A DNA stretch of 64,000 bases from Betaproteobacteria bacterium GR16-43 (GTDB taxonomy: Bacteria > Pseudomonadota > Gammaproteobacteria > Burkholderiales > Usitatibacteraceae). The DNA is taken from contig CP019169.1 of assembly GCA_001953215.1 (NCBI GenBank), positions 2,232,001 to 2,296,000 of the forward strand, written 5' to 3'. A model generated the notes under the pieces. That model was not told the origin of the DNA. It did not search any database and saw only the letters and a list, made by a program, of their open reading frames with translations. A program made the translations under genes and the position numbers. Positions 1 to 9,192 of the stretch are shown in pieces (the first letter of the stretch is position 1; each line of letters begins with the position of its first letter).

Positions 1-651
1 GGGCGTTCCGCGTGGAGCCCGGCCGCGATCAACCAGGTGAAGGCCGGCGCGGCTGCGATCGAAACGCTGCCGACCCTCTATGCGGCGGGCCAGGAGCCGG
101 CGTGGGTCATCTTCCGTTTCGGTCCCGAGCACGGGAAGACTTTTCCGGGAGTGAAGTTCCCGGTCGAGGCTCAGGCCGAGTTCTGGAAGCAAATGGTGCC
201 GGACTGGTTCAACGCGCTGCCGGTGCCGAACCCCACGGTGCCTTCGCTGGGCGAGCTCGCGCGCAAGCTCGGCGGCGCGGTGCTCATGAGCCATTCGCAA
301 TCGGGCATCTATCCGTTCCAGGCCGCCGCGCTCGACACGAATGGCATCGCCGCCATCGTCTCGATCGAGCCCAGCGCGTGTCCCGCGGCCACGAGCGACC
401 TCACGCCCTACACGAAGATGCCGATCCTGGTCCTGTACGGCGACTACATGGACCTCTCGCCCCGCTGGTCGCCGCGCCTGAAGCTGTGCCGCGAGTTCGT
501 CGCCGCGGCCAATCAGCGCGGTGGGAAGGTGCAGATTGTCGTATTGCCGGAGATCGGCATTACCGGCAACTCGCACATGCTCATGCAGGACACGAACAGC
601 CTCGAGATCGCCGAATGGCTTTCGAAGTGGCTGGAGACGGCGTTGCGCTAG
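1..651 (+). CDS. Alpha/beta hydrolase, esterase-713-like (5' end outside window)
   Basis: The reading frame is open from base 1, so the N-terminus lies upstream of the window; a GTG at 37 is in frame but is probably internal. The visible 216 residues read as the C-terminal half of an alpha/beta hydrolase. The nucleophile elbow is G-A-V-L-M-S-H-S-Q-S-G, the acid probably lies in the LVLYGDYMD strand, and the catalytic histidine sits in GNSHMLMQDTNS before an amphipathic C-terminal helix. The spacing recalls the esterase 713 group. Substrate unknown. The gene converges on the MFS gene, overlapping its stop by 4 nt. Confidence 0.75.
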   Translation, partial: GRSAWSPAAINQVKAGAAAIETLPTLYAAGQEPAWVIFRFGPEHGKTFPGVKFPVEAQAEFWKQMVPDWFNALPVPNPTVPSLGELARKLGGAVLMSHSQSGIYPFQAAALDTNGIAAIVSIEPSACPAATSDLTPYTKMPILVLYGDYMDLSPRWSPRLKLCREFVAAANQRGGKVQIVVLPEIGITGNSHMLMQDTNSLEIAEWLSKWLETALR

Positions 652-1850
652 GCGGTCGAGCTCCTTGCGGGCTTGGGAAATGCGAAGGCAATCGCCACCG
701 CGCCGAACCCCACCAGCGCCGATCCCAGGAACATCCACGTGTAGCTGTTGTAGTGGTCGTAGACCCATCCGCCCACCAGCGGGCCCGCGGCCATGCCGAT
801 GCAGGAGAGCATCATCGCGGCGCCGAGCACGGAGCCGATGACCTCTTGCCGGAAGTAGTCGCGCGCGAGCACCGAGTACAGCGGCATCACGCCGCCATAC
901 GCCGCGCCGAACACGATCGCGAGCGAATAGAACTCCTTCAAGTCCCGCACATACACATAGGTGGCGATCGCGGCGGCCTGCACCAGCAAGCCGAAGATGA
1001 GCACGCGCTTCGTGCCGAGCTTGTCCGCCGCAATGCCGAACAGCAGGCGCCCGCCCAGTCCGGCGAAGCCTTCGACGCTGTAGATGCTCACCGCCGCCAT
1101 GGGGCCGATGCCGCACACCATGGCATAGCTCACCATGTGGAAGATCGGTCCCGCGTGCGCCGAGCAGCACGCGACGAAGGTGAGGGCGAGCACGATGAAT
1201 TGCGGCGAGCGGAGGGCCTTCCACATCTCATCGGATTGCCCCGCGGGTTTGGTGGGTGCGTTTTCCGCGGCGATTTCGGGTTCTGCCTTCGGCGGCGGGC
1301 GAACGAGCAGCGTGGTCGGCAGCGTGAGGATCCACGCCCCGATCCCGATCATCATCATCGCGGGCCGCCAGCCGTATTCGGAGACCAGCCACTGCGCCAT
1401 GGGCGAAACCGTCATCGGCGCGGCGCCCATCCCCGCGGAGACGAGCGAGACGGCCAGTGCGCGCTGCGTCGTGAACCAGCCCATCACCGTCGCGATCATC
1501 GGTGCGGCGAAGGCGCTGGCGGAGAGGCCGACCAGCACGCCATACGTCACCTGGAACGCCGCGAGGCTCGTCGCTCGGCTCGCGAGCACGAGGGCCAGGC
1601 CCAGCAGCACGGAGCCGGCCATCACCACGATGCGCGCGCCGAACCGGTCGCTGGCCCACCCCCACCCGAAGGCGCCCAGGCCCATGACGATGAAGTTCAC
1701 GCTCATGGCGCTCGAGATGGCGGCGCGGGACCAGCCCGTGTCGCGCGAGATCGGCTCGAGGAAGATCGCCAGCGAAAACATGGCGCCCATCGCGACGCAG
1801 CCCATCAGGCCGCCCGCGGCGACGATCACCCACCCATAGTTACGGTTCAT
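648..1850 (-). CDS. MFS transporter (oxalate/formate antiporter-like)
   Basis: This is a 400-residue, highly hydrophobic protein with about twelve membrane helices and the MFS loop 2-3 signature WGWASDRFGAR near residues 50-60. It should be an inner-membrane secondary transporter for an organic anion; the substrate cannot be read from sequence. I chose the ATG at 1850 because GAGGA lies 6-10 nt upstream and translation from there begins directly with the first helix. The frame stays open upstream for another 65 codons, but that extension is arginine-rich and not MFS-like. The carboxylesterase-like gene before it and the reductase/racemase pair after it suggest carboxylate metabolism. Confidence 0.85.
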   Translation of the reverse strand: MNRNYGWVIVAAGGLMGCVAMGAMFSLAIFLEPISRDTGWSRAAISSAMSVNFIVMGLGAFGWGWASDRFGARIVVMAGSVLLGLALVLASRATSLAAFQVTYGVLVGLSASAFAAPMIATVMGWFTTQRALAVSLVSAGMGAAPMTVSPMAQWLVSEYGWRPAMMMIGIGAWILTLPTTLLVRPPPKAEPEIAAENAPTKPAGQSDEMWKALRSPQFIVLALTFVACCSAHAGPIFHMVSYAMVCGIGPMAAVSIYSVEGFAGLGGRLLFGIAADKLGTKRVLIFGLLVQAAAIATYVYVRDLKEFYSLAIVFGAAYGGVMPLYSVLARDYFRQEVIGSVLGAAMMLSCIGMAAGPLVGGWVYDHYNSYTWMFLGSALVGFGAVAIAFAFPKPARSSTA

Positions 1851-1993
1851 TGCAGTCCTCGAGGCATCGAAAGGGGATTCCACTCCCTGGTCGAACGGGA
1901 AGCGCCGAATTCGACATGATAGGGCCCATGAAGTTGAAAGGATCGAGACCGCCGCGACGACCAACGGTCGACGATCTGCGATAGGGTTACAAG

Positions 1994-2914
1994 ATGAAAA
2001 TTGCGGTGATGGGCTCGGGCGGCCTCGGCGGCTACTTCGGCGCACGCCTCGCCAAGGGCGGGGCGGACGTGCACTTCGTCGCCCGCGGCGCCCACCTGCA
2101 GGCGATGCGCACGGACGGCTTGCGCATCGAGGGCCCGGAGCCGATGCATGTGCCGAAGGTCAGCGCCACCGACAACCCGGCCACCATCGGCGCCTCCGAC
2201 ATCGTGATGCTGGGCGTGAAGCTGTGGGACACTGAATCGGTGCTCGAGCAGATCCGCCCGCTGGTAGGACCCGGCACTGCGATCATCTCGTTCCAGAACG
2301 GCGTGCTGAAGGACCAGTACCTGCGAGCCGCCTACGACGCCGCGAACATCATGGGTGGCGTAGGCTACGTGGCCACCACGATCGACCGACCCGGCGTCAT
2401 CAAGCAGACCGGCCCGATGCAGCGCCTGCTTTTCGGGGAGTTCGATGGCTCGCGCTCGCCTCGCGCGGAGCGCTTCCTCGCAGCCTGCCTCGCGGGTGGC
2501 ATCAAGGCCGAGCTCTCGGCGAACATCGTGCGCGACATCTGGCAGAAATACGTCTTCCTGGTCGGGCTCTCCGGCACCACGGCCACCATTCGCAAGCCCG
2601 TGGGTCCGATCCGCGAGAACCCGCAGACACGAGCCTTCCTGCTCGACGTGATGCGCGAAGTGGTCGCCGTCGGGCGCGCGCATGGCGTCGATCTCGCCGC
2701 GGATTTCGCCGAGAATCGCCTCGCGTTTGCGGACACCGTCGCCTACGACATGTCCGCTTCGATGCACCACGACCTCGAGCGCGGCAACAAGCTCGAGGTG
2801 CGCTGGCTCTCGGGCGGCGTGGTCGAGTTGGGCCGCGAGAAGGGCGTGCCCACGCCGCTGAACCGTGCGATCAGCGACATCCTTGCTCTCCACGAAGGCG
2901 GCAAGGCCGCATGA
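1994..2914 (+). CDS. 2-dehydropantoate 2-reductase family protein
   Basis: A 306-residue NADPH-dependent ketoacid reductase of the ApbA/PanE family. The Rossmann motif GSGGLGGYFG lies at residues 7-16, the QNG motif at 101-103 and the family catalytic lysine in WQKYVFL (K185). True PanE makes pantoate for CoA synthesis, but betaproteobacteria carry several paralogues that reduce other 2-ketoacids. The 4-nt ATGA overlap with a mandelate-racemase-like gene suggests this copy works in 2-hydroxyacid catabolism rather than CoA synthesis. I therefore leave the symbol blank. Confidence 0.85.
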   Translation: MKIAVMGSGGLGGYFGARLAKGGADVHFVARGAHLQAMRTDGLRIEGPEPMHVPKVSATDNPATIGASDIVMLGVKLWDTESVLEQIRPLVGPGTAIISFQNGVLKDQYLRAAYDAANIMGGVGYVATTIDRPGVIKQTGPMQRLLFGEFDGSRSPRAERFLAACLAGGIKAELSANIVRDIWQKYVFLVGLSGTTATIRKPVGPIRENPQTRAFLLDVMREVVAVGRAHGVDLAADFAENRLAFADTVAYDMSASMHHDLERGNKLEVRWLSGGVVELGREKGVPTPLNRAISDILALHEGGKAA

Positions 2915-4005
2915 CCTTCCCGCAGCTCACCCTGCGAGGTGTGCGCACGCGCGCCGTGGATGTGCCGATGCGCTACGTGCTGGGAACGAGCGCGGCCACG
3001 GTGCGTTCGGCGCCCCTGCTCCTGGTCGATGTCGAGACGAAGGAGGGCATCACCGGCCGCACGTACATCTTCGGCTACCGGAAGGGCGGCGCGCGCGCGA
3101 TCGCGGAGGTCGTGCAGGATGCGGCGGCCGTCGTGGTGGGTTCGGCCGTGGATCCGCCGGCCATGGCTGCGTTGCTGGAGCGCCGCTTTACCCTGATCGG
3201 CGTCACGGGCATCGCACGCATGGCGTTGTCGGCGTTCGATGCCGCGCTGTGGGATGCCCTGGCCGTTGCCGCGAAGGTTCCACTGGCTCGATTGCTCGGC
3301 GCGGAGCTGCGCCCCGTCCCCGCCTACAACTCGTGCGGCCTTGGACTGATGAGCCCCGGTGCCGCGGCCGACGAAGCGGAGAAGCTCCTCGAGCACGGCT
3401 TCAAGGCCGTGAAGCTTCGCCTCGGCTACGCGACGCTCGAGGAAGACCTGGCCGTCACGCGTGCTGTGAAGAAGCGCCTGCCGGACAGCGTGCAGGTCAT
3501 GGTCGACTATAACCAGGCCCTTCCGCTCGACGAGGCCCTGCGGCGTGGGCGCGCGCTGGATTCCGAGGGTCTCGCATGGCTCGAGGAGCCCACGCGCCAC
3601 GACGACGACGCCGGCAACGCACAGATCGCCGCCGCCCTCGCGCTACCCCTGCAGATCGGCGAGAACTTCAACGGCCCCCTGGCGATGCAACGCGCCTTGG
3701 ATGCACGAGCCTGCGACCTCGCGATGCCGGACGTGGCTCGCATCGGCGGCGTCACCGGCTGGATGCAGGCCGCGAAGATCGCCGCTTCGCACGGCACGCC
3801 GATGAGCTCGCACCTGATGCCCGAGCTGAGCGTCCACCTGCTGCTGGCCACGCCCACGTGCCACCTGCTCGAGTACGTCGATTGGGCCGATGTGTTGCTG
3901 CGCGAACCGCTGCGGATCGAGGACGGCTTCGCGATCCCCGCCGATCGGCCCGGAAGCGGCATCGAGTGGGACGAGCAGGCGGTCGAGCGCTTCCGCCTGG
4001 ATTGA
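2911..4005 (+). CDS. Mandelate racemase/muconate lactonizing enzyme family protein
   Basis: A 364-residue enolase-superfamily protein with an N-terminal capping domain (about 1-130) and a (beta/alpha)7-beta barrel. Comparing with Pseudomonas putida mandelate racemase from memory, all active-site residues align with a constant offset of +4: K168, D199, E225 and E251 (metal ligands), D274, H301 and E321. The exception is the base equivalent to Lys166, which is Arg170 (motif AVKLRLGY). Long stretches such as MVDYNQ, AMPD, IGGVTGW and PMSSHL are shared. It starts inside the stop codon of the reductase gene (ATGA), so the two are co-translated. The family abstracts an alpha proton from a carboxylate; the substrate here is unknown. 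Confidence 0.85.
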   Translation: MTFPQLTLRGVRTRAVDVPMRYVLGTSAATVRSAPLLLVDVETKEGITGRTYIFGYRKGGARAIAEVVQDAAAVVVGSAVDPPAMAALLERRFTLIGVTGIARMALSAFDAALWDALAVAAKVPLARLLGAELRPVPAYNSCGLGLMSPGAAADEAEKLLEHGFKAVKLRLGYATLEEDLAVTRAVKKRLPDSVQVMVDYNQALPLDEALRRGRALDSEGLAWLEEPTRHDDDAGNAQIAAALALPLQIGENFNGPLAMQRALDARACDLAMPDVARIGGVTGWMQAAKIAASHGTPMSSHLMPELSVHLLLATPTCHLLEYVDWADVLLREPLRIEDGFAIPADRPGSGIEWDEQAVERFRLD

Positions 4006-4014
4006 GCCGCCGCG

Positions 4015-4983
4015 TCAGTCCGCCTTGATCCCGGCCGCCTTCACGATCGGCTCCCACTTGTCCACTTCGGACTTGATGACGGCCGCAAACTGCTCAGGCG
4101 TCCCGCCCTGGATCTCGACGCCCGCGCCCTGCAGCTTCGCGCGTACGTCCTCCATCTTGAGCGCGGCGTTCGCGGCGGCATTGAGCTTCGCGACGATCTC
4201 CTTCGGCGTTCCGGCCGGCGCGAGGATGCCGCCCCAGGTCGCGGCTTCGTAGCCGGGCAGGGACTCCGCGACCGTCGGGATCTCGGGCGCCCCGCTCGAG
4301 CGCTTGAGGCTGGTCACCGCGATGCCGCGCAGCGATCCGGCCTTCACGTGCGGGAGGATCGCCGTGATCGGGTCGAAGATGATGAAGGTGCGGCCGCCCA
4401 GCAGGTCCGGATGCGCGGCGGAGCTTCCCTTGTAGGGCACGTGCTGCATCTTGGTTCCCGTCATGCTCATGAAGAGCTCGGCGGCCATGTGCAGCGAACT
4501 TCCGTTGCCGCTCGTGGCGTAGATCGCCTTGTCGGGATTGGCCTTGATCCACGTGACCAGCTCGGGAACGGTCTTCGCGTTCACCGACGGATGCACGGTC
4601 AGGAGCAGCGGCACGACGTGCGTGTAGATGATCGGCTCGAAGTCCTTCACCGGGTCGTACGGCAGGTTCTTGAAGACCCATTTGTTGGTCGCGTGGCTGG
4701 AAGCCACGATCACCAGCGTGTAGCCGTCGGGCGCGCTCTTCGCGACGATGTCGGTGCCGAGGTTGTTGGAGGCGCCCGGCCGGTTCTCGATCACCACCGG
4801 CTGCCCGAGAGTCGCCGTCATCTTGTCGGCCATCACGCGGGCGATCGTGTCGATCGCACCACCCGTGGTCGCCGGCACGACGATCTTGATGGGCTTGGTG
4901 GGGTAGCCCTGGGCCCACGCGTGCTGCCCCGCGAAAAACACCAATGCCGCGGCGGCAATCTTCAGTCCGTTCTTCAGCGTCAC
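4015..4983 (-). CDS. Bug/TctC-family tripartite tricarboxylate receptor
   Basis: A 322-residue periplasmic solute-binding protein. The signal peptide ends near AWAQ; the mature part opens with YPTKPIKIVVP and contains VIENRPGASNNLGTD, both hallmarks of the Bordetella Bug family. These receptors bind small carboxylates and deliver them to TctAB-type permeases, but no TctA or TctB is visible here, so it is an orphan receptor. I chose the GTG at 4983 because GGGGGAGAT precedes it at good spacing and it begins right before the signal peptide. An ATG at 5019 would add 12 non-hydrophobic residues. It converges on the racemase gene with a 9-bp gap. Confidence 0.9.
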   Translation of the reverse strand: MTLKNGLKIAAAALVFFAGQHAWAQGYPTKPIKIVVPATTGGAIDTIARVMADKMTATLGQPVVIENRPGASNNLGTDIVAKSAPDGYTLVIVASSHATNKWVFKNLPYDPVKDFEPIIYTHVVPLLLTVHPSVNAKTVPELVTWIKANPDKAIYATSGNGSSLHMAAELFMSMTGTKMQHVPYKGSSAAHPDLLGGRTFIIFDPITAILPHVKAGSLRGIAVTSLKRSSGAPEIPTVAESLPGYEAATWGGILAPAGTPKEIVAKLNAAANAALKMEDVRAKLQGAGVEIQGGTPEQFAAVIKSEVDKWEPIVKAAGIKAD

Positions 4984-5072
4984 TTTGGATCTCCCCCGGT
5001 GATGTTGTTGTGGAGCCATCTTAGCCCGACGGGCCGGGACGCTATCATCCGGCATCGATTTCGGAGATCACG

Positions 5073-6257
5073 ATGACCGTACCTCGCGGCTGGCAGTTCT
5101 TCATGCACCCCGGTCCCACCAACATCCCGCACCGGGTGCTGCAGGCGATGGCGCGCCCGACGGTGGATTTCACCGCGCCCGCCTTCGTGGCGCTGCGGGA
5201 TCGATCGCTGGAACGGATGAAGGGCATCCTCAAGACGCGCGTGGGGTTCGTGATCACCTATGCCGCGTCGGGCAACGGGGCCTGGGACGCGAGCATCGCG
5301 AACCTGTTTTCCCCGGGCGAAAAGGTACTGGTGCCGCAGACGGGATTCTTCGCGGACCGTTGGGCGAACACGGCGCGGGCCTACGGGCTCGAGGTCGAGG
5401 CGTTGCCCACCACCGAGCGCCGTAGCGTCGATCCGGAAGCCGTTGGCCGCGCGCTCGCGGCGGATGCGAAGAAACAGATCAAGGCCGTGATGCTGATCCA
5501 AAACGAGACGGCCACGGGCATTCGCCATCCCATCGCCGAGGTGCGCGCGGTGATGAACCGCCTGGGCCACCCCGCGCTCTATCTCGTCGACACCATCTCC
5601 TCGCTCGCCTCGTACGACTTCCGCATGGACGAGTGGGGCGTGGACCTTACGATCGGCGGATCGCAGAAGGGCCTCATGCTGCCGCCCGGGATGGCCTTCA
5701 CCGCGATCAACCCGCGTGCCTGGGAAGTCGCCCAATCCACGCGCAATACCCGCAAGTACTGGGACTGGCGCCCGATGATCGAGAACGGCCGGCAGGTGCA
5801 GTTCTGCGGCACGCCGCCCATCTCGCACTTCTTCGGCCTCGAGGCCTCGCTCGACATGATCGAGGAGGAGGGCCTCGAGAACGTCTTCGCGCGCCACCGC
5901 CGCCTCGCCGATGCCACGCGCGCCTGCGTGCGCCACTGGGGGAAGGGCGGCGGCCCCGAGGTGTACTGCCTCGATCCGGAGTTCGCTTCGGATTCGCTCA
6001 CGGCCGTGATGGTCCCCGCCGGCCATGACGCGGACGTGGTCCGCACCATCGCGCAGGATCGCTATGGCGTGGCCCTGGGCCGCGGCCTCACGACGCTGCA
6101 GGGCCGCGTGTTCCGCATCGGCCACATGGGTGACCTGAACGAGCCGATGCTGCTGGGAGCATTGGGCGCGATCGAGCTGGCCCTGGCCGATGCGAAGGTC
6201 CCGCATGCACGCGGAGGCGTCGAGGCGGCGATGGACGCGCTGCGGGCCAGCGCATGA
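5073..6257 (+). CDS. Class V aminotransferase, serine/alanine-glyoxylate type
   Basis: A 394-residue PLP enzyme. The N-terminal HPGPTNIP motif is diagnostic of the serine-glyoxylate/alanine-glyoxylate group. D173 in LVDTISSLAS contacts the PLP ring, and K199 in GGSQKGLMLPPG is the Schiff-base lysine. The length matches the family. It probably moves an amino group between serine, alanine or another small amino acid and glyoxylate in the cytoplasm. It is divergent from the Bug receptor gene across about 90 bp, which must hold both promoters, and stands alone. Confidence 0.88.
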   Translation: MTVPRGWQFFMHPGPTNIPHRVLQAMARPTVDFTAPAFVALRDRSLERMKGILKTRVGFVITYAASGNGAWDASIANLFSPGEKVLVPQTGFFADRWANTARAYGLEVEALPTTERRSVDPEAVGRALAADAKKQIKAVMLIQNETATGIRHPIAEVRAVMNRLGHPALYLVDTISSLASYDFRMDEWGVDLTIGGSQKGLMLPPGMAFTAINPRAWEVAQSTRNTRKYWDWRPMIENGRQVQFCGTPPISHFFGLEASLDMIEEEGLENVFARHRRLADATRACVRHWGKGGGPEVYCLDPEFASDSLTAVMVPAGHDADVVRTIAQDRYGVALGRGLTTLQGRVFRIGHMGDLNEPMLLGALGAIELALADAKVPHARGGVEAAMDALRASA

Positions 6258-6275
6258 AGTGGGCCCAGCGTTCGT

Positions 6276-6878
6276 TCACTCGCGCCGGGCGATCCACCCC
6301 ATTCCCAGCAGCGCCATCGAGAGCGCCAGGCCGAAGAGGGCCCACTCTCCCAGCGTGGGAGCGTCTCGCAACCCCGCCACCCCGGCCAGCCCACCCACCT
6401 GCTGGACCTGGAACGCGAGGTCGAACGCGGGTTGCAGGACCGCGAAGTTGTTGATCGCCGTCCCGCCCGCATAGAGGTTCACGTTGCGGAAGAGCGCCAA
6501 CCCGCCGGCGTCGAATATGAAGGTATAGGTCGAGCCCGCCGTGACCGGGAAGGGCGTGGCCAGCGTGGCGGTGCTGAAGGCCCCTCCCGAGCCCACTGCG
6601 GTCAGGACAACGCCTGCCTGGGTGTACGCGGGGGCGCCGACAGCCGCAGGCACGCCGCTGCCCAACGCGCCGTTGTAGATGTACAGCGTGGCGACGGTAT
6701 TGTTCAGCGAGCGCACGTCGATCGAGACCACGGTGCCGGTGACGGTGGCGGTGAAGCTCTGCCCGATCCCGGCGCCGCCGAAGCCGCTGTTGTTGTCCGA
6801 GGGCTGGGAAATGGTTTGGGCTTGGGCCGCGAGGGCAAACAGTGCGGTGCCGAAAAGAGCGAGGATCTTGTGGATCAT
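6276..6878 (-). CDS. IPTL-CTERM secreted protein
   Basis: A 200-residue secreted protein with a signal peptide ending near ALAAQAQ and a beta-rich Ser/Thr/Gly/Ala body of no recognised function. The C-terminal 28 residues form a tripartite sorting tail: the motif APTLGEWAL, one hydrophobic helix (LFGLALSMALLGMGW) and a basic end (IARRE). That matches the IPTL-CTERM signal used by a dedicated rhomboid/exosortase-like sorting system in betaproteobacteria. The function is inferred only as a surface or extracellular protein. A sorting protease is not visible in this window. Confidence 0.85.
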   Translation of the reverse strand: MIHKILALFGTALFALAAQAQTISQPSDNNSGFGGAGIGQSFTATVTGTVVSIDVRSLNNTVATLYIYNGALGSGVPAAVGAPAYTQAGVVLTAVGSGGAFSTATLATPFPVTAGSTYTFIFDAGGLALFRNVNLYAGGTAINNFAVLQPAFDLAFQVQQVGGLAGVAGLRDAPTLGEWALFGLALSMALLGMGWIARRE

Positions 6879-6901
6879 GCGTGCGTGTGCGCCTTTAGGA
6901 G

Positions 6902-7606
6902 TTATCGCTGCGGCAGGTAGCTCGGCCTCGGCGCGGTGAGCCCCTGCTTCACGATCCGGGTGCGTTCATCGGCCAGTACCTCATCGAAACCGGCTTCGAG
7001 ACCGTCGAGGGCGCTTCGAACGATGTCCGTCGCGCTGGTCTTCGGGCCCTCGATGCCGCGCACCATGTCGGTATCGACGTAGGCCATGTGCAACGCCAGG
7101 ACCTGCGTCTTCTGCGGCGCCAGCTCGTGGCGTAGCGAATTGGTGAGCGACCACGCGGCCGACTTGCTCGCGCCATAGGCCGCGAGCTGGCCGCCGTTGA
7201 TCCAGGAAACGATCGACAGCACGTTGAGCAACGCGCCCCCGCCGTTGGCCGCGAGCACCGGCGCGAAAGCGCGGCTCATCCGCAACATCCCGAAGAAGTT
7301 GATCTCGAACATGCGCCACGCGATCACTTCGCTGTCGGGGGCGAGGAAGCCGCCCTGGTGGGTGACGCCGGCATTGTTGACGAGCAGTGTCACGTCGCCC
7401 GCGCGCGCCACGGCCGCGGCCACTTCATCGGGCCGCGTGACATCGAGGCGGATGGCCTCCACGCCGGGGTCCGCGTCGACCGTGGCGGGATCGCGCGCGG
7501 CGGCGTAGACCTTGCGGGCACCGCGTGCGAGCAGCTCGCGCGTGAAGGCGAGGCCGATGCCGCGGTTGGCCCCGGTGACGAGCGCGACGGCGTTGTCGAT
7601 CTTCAT
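6902..7606 (-). CDS. SDR family oxidoreductase
   Basis: A 234-residue short-chain dehydrogenase. The cofactor motif TGANRGIG lies near residues 11-18, NNAG near 85, and the catalytic YGASK tetrad near 145. It ends in a C-terminal segment typical of classical SDRs of unknown substrate. Its ATG at 7606 lies inside the TGA stop of the chemoreceptor gene (ATGA), so I place it as the last gene of the minus-strand transport operon. It probably oxidises or reduces a hydroxyl/keto group of the imported compound; the substrate is inference only. Confidence 0.88.
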   Translation of the reverse strand: MKIDNAVALVTGANRGIGLAFTRELLARGARKVYAAARDPATVDADPGVEAIRLDVTRPDEVAAAVARAGDVTLLVNNAGVTHQGGFLAPDSEVIAWRMFEINFFGMLRMSRAFAPVLAANGGGALLNVLSIVSWINGGQLAAYGASKSAAWSLTNSLRHELAPQKTQVLALHMAYVDTDMVRGIEGPKTSATDIVRSALDGLEAGFDEVLADERTRIVKQGLTAPRPSYLPQR

Positions 7607-9192
7607 GACGTGCGCGGCCGGGCAATGAGGCGCGGGCGTGCGCGCCCGGGGATTTGCGCCGGGACGCCGTCCTTCTCTCCGACGCCGTCCTTCTCCATGT
7701 AGATCCCGCAACCGAGGATGATGCCCTTCACCGCCTCCACGTACACCGACTTCGGCGCGATCCGGCCGGTCGCAGGATTCCGGAAGAGATAGTCCACCCA
7801 TCCGAAGCCCGCACCGTTCGCGACCTTCAGGATCTCGCGCCCCACGGCCTTGCCGCCGGGGTCCTTCTCGTCGATATTGTTCTTGCCCACGATGCTGGGA
7901 TCCGGCGCGAAGGCGAGCTGCGTGCCGTTGGCGGATAGCGCGAAGACGTAGTCCTCCCCACGCACGAAGGGGCCTCGAGGATTGTTGAGATCCGCGCAGG
8001 CTTGCTGGACGCCATGGCGCCGCACGTGCTCCACGGCTTCCTTCACCAGGGCGATGACGCGCCCGCGATCGTCGTTGCGGTCGGTCTTGAAGCGGCCCAC
8101 CGCTTCGACAAGTTGGCGTGCCTCGTGCCGGAACGACTCGGCAGTGGCCGCCGCTTCCTCGACCAGGGCTGCATTCTGCTGCGTCACCGTGTCGGCCTGC
8201 GCGATGGCGTGGTTGATCTCCTGGACGCCGGTGCTCTGCTCGCGCGAGGCCAGCGCGATGGCGCCCAGGACTTCGGTGACTTCGGCCACGCTGGCCACCA
8301 CGCGGGTCATCGTTTCCCCGGCCACGTCCACCAGCTTCCGGCCCGCTTCGACGTTGGCGATCGATTCGCCGATCAGCGCCTGGATTTCCTTCACGGCGTC
8401 GGCGCTTCGATGCGCAAGGCTGCGCACTTCCCCGGCCACCACCGCGAAGCCGCGGCCCTGCTCGCCCGCGCGCGCGGCCTCGACCGCGGCGTTCAGCGCG
8501 AGGATGTTGGTCTGGAGCGCAATGGCTTTCACCGCATCCAGGATCTCGCCGACCCGCCGCGCGCTGGCGTCGATCTGGCGCATCGTGTCGGCCACCTGCT
8601 CCATGCGCTCCGAAGCTTGTGCCGCCACCTGGCGCGACTGGCCGGCCAGCGTGCTCGCGCGTTGGCAATTCTCGGCGTTGCGGCGCGCACTGGCCGCGAG
8701 CTCTTCCATGCCGGTGGAGGTCTCCTCCAGGGAGGCCGCCTGTTCCTGCGTGCGGTCCGTGAGCTGTGCGTTGCCTTCGGCGAGGATGCTGGAGCCGGCC
8801 TCGACGGCGTCGGCGCTGGAGCGCACCTGCCGCACGATGTCCGTGAGCGTGGTGCTGATCTTCAGGACCGATGCGTACAGCCGGCCCGCGTCGTGCGTTC
8901 CGGTCGCGGTGGCCCGAACGTCTCCCAGCAGCTCGCCGCTGGCCAGGCGGTCGGTGATGCGCACGATGTGCGCGATGTCCGTCGAGACGAAGGTGCGCAG
9001 GGCCACCAGCGCGTACATGGCCAGCAGGGAAAGCACACCCACGAGCACGTAGAGCTTCTCCAGCGGCAGGACATCCCGCAACGCCAGCGCGGCGACGGCC
9101 GGTGCCTGGGTCAGCACGCAACCGAGCACCAACGCCACGACGAAATTGAGGTGGCCGAGCACCCAGTGGGCGGGAGCGAAGAAGGCCCTCAC
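7603..9192 (-). CDS. Methyl-accepting chemotaxis protein with C-terminal Cache-like domain
   Basis: A 529-residue chemoreceptor. Two membrane helices (about 11-32 and 44-66) are joined by a very short loop, so there is almost no periplasmic sensor. A long helical signalling domain follows, with the hairpin-tip sequence [19 protein letters not shown] at 225-243. Residues about 377-503 form a single-Cache-like domain ([23 protein letters not shown], then [19 protein letters not shown]) that would sit in the cytoplasm. The start GTG at 9192 overlaps the stop of the upstream SDR gene (GTGA) and the stop overlaps the next ATG, so the gene is translationally coupled on both sides inside a transport operon. 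Confidence 0.9.
   Translation of the reverse strand: MRAFFAPAHWVLGHLNFVVALVLGCVLTQAPAVAALALRDVLPLEKLYVLVGVLSLLAMYALVALRTFVSTDIAHIVRITDRLASGELLGDVRATATGTHDAGRLYASVLKISTTLTDIVRQVRSSADAVEAGSSILAEGNAQLTDRTQEQAASLEETSTGMEELAASARRNAENCQRASTLAGQSRQVAAQASERMEQVADTMRQIDASARRVGEILDAVKAIALQTNILALNAAVEAARAGEQGRGFAVVAGEVRSLAHRSADAVKEIQALIGESIANVEAGRKLVDVAGETMTRVVASVAEVTEVLGAIALASREQSTGVQEINHAIAQADTVTQQNAALVEEAAATAESFRHEARQLVEAVGRFKTDRNDDRGRVIALVKEAVEHVRRHGVQQACADLNNPRGPFVRGEDYVFALSANGTQLAFAPDPSIVGKNNIDEKDPGGKAVGREILKVANGAGFGWVDYLFRNPATGRIAPKSVYVEAVKGIILGCGIYMEKDGVGEKDGVPAQIPGRARPRLIARPRTS

Noticed and set aside
12-1919. A 635-codon plus-strand open frame
   Set aside because: It overlaps the esterase in another frame and runs antisense to the MFS gene; its product is low-complexity, rich in Arg, His, Ala and Gly, as expected from GC-rich shadow frames.
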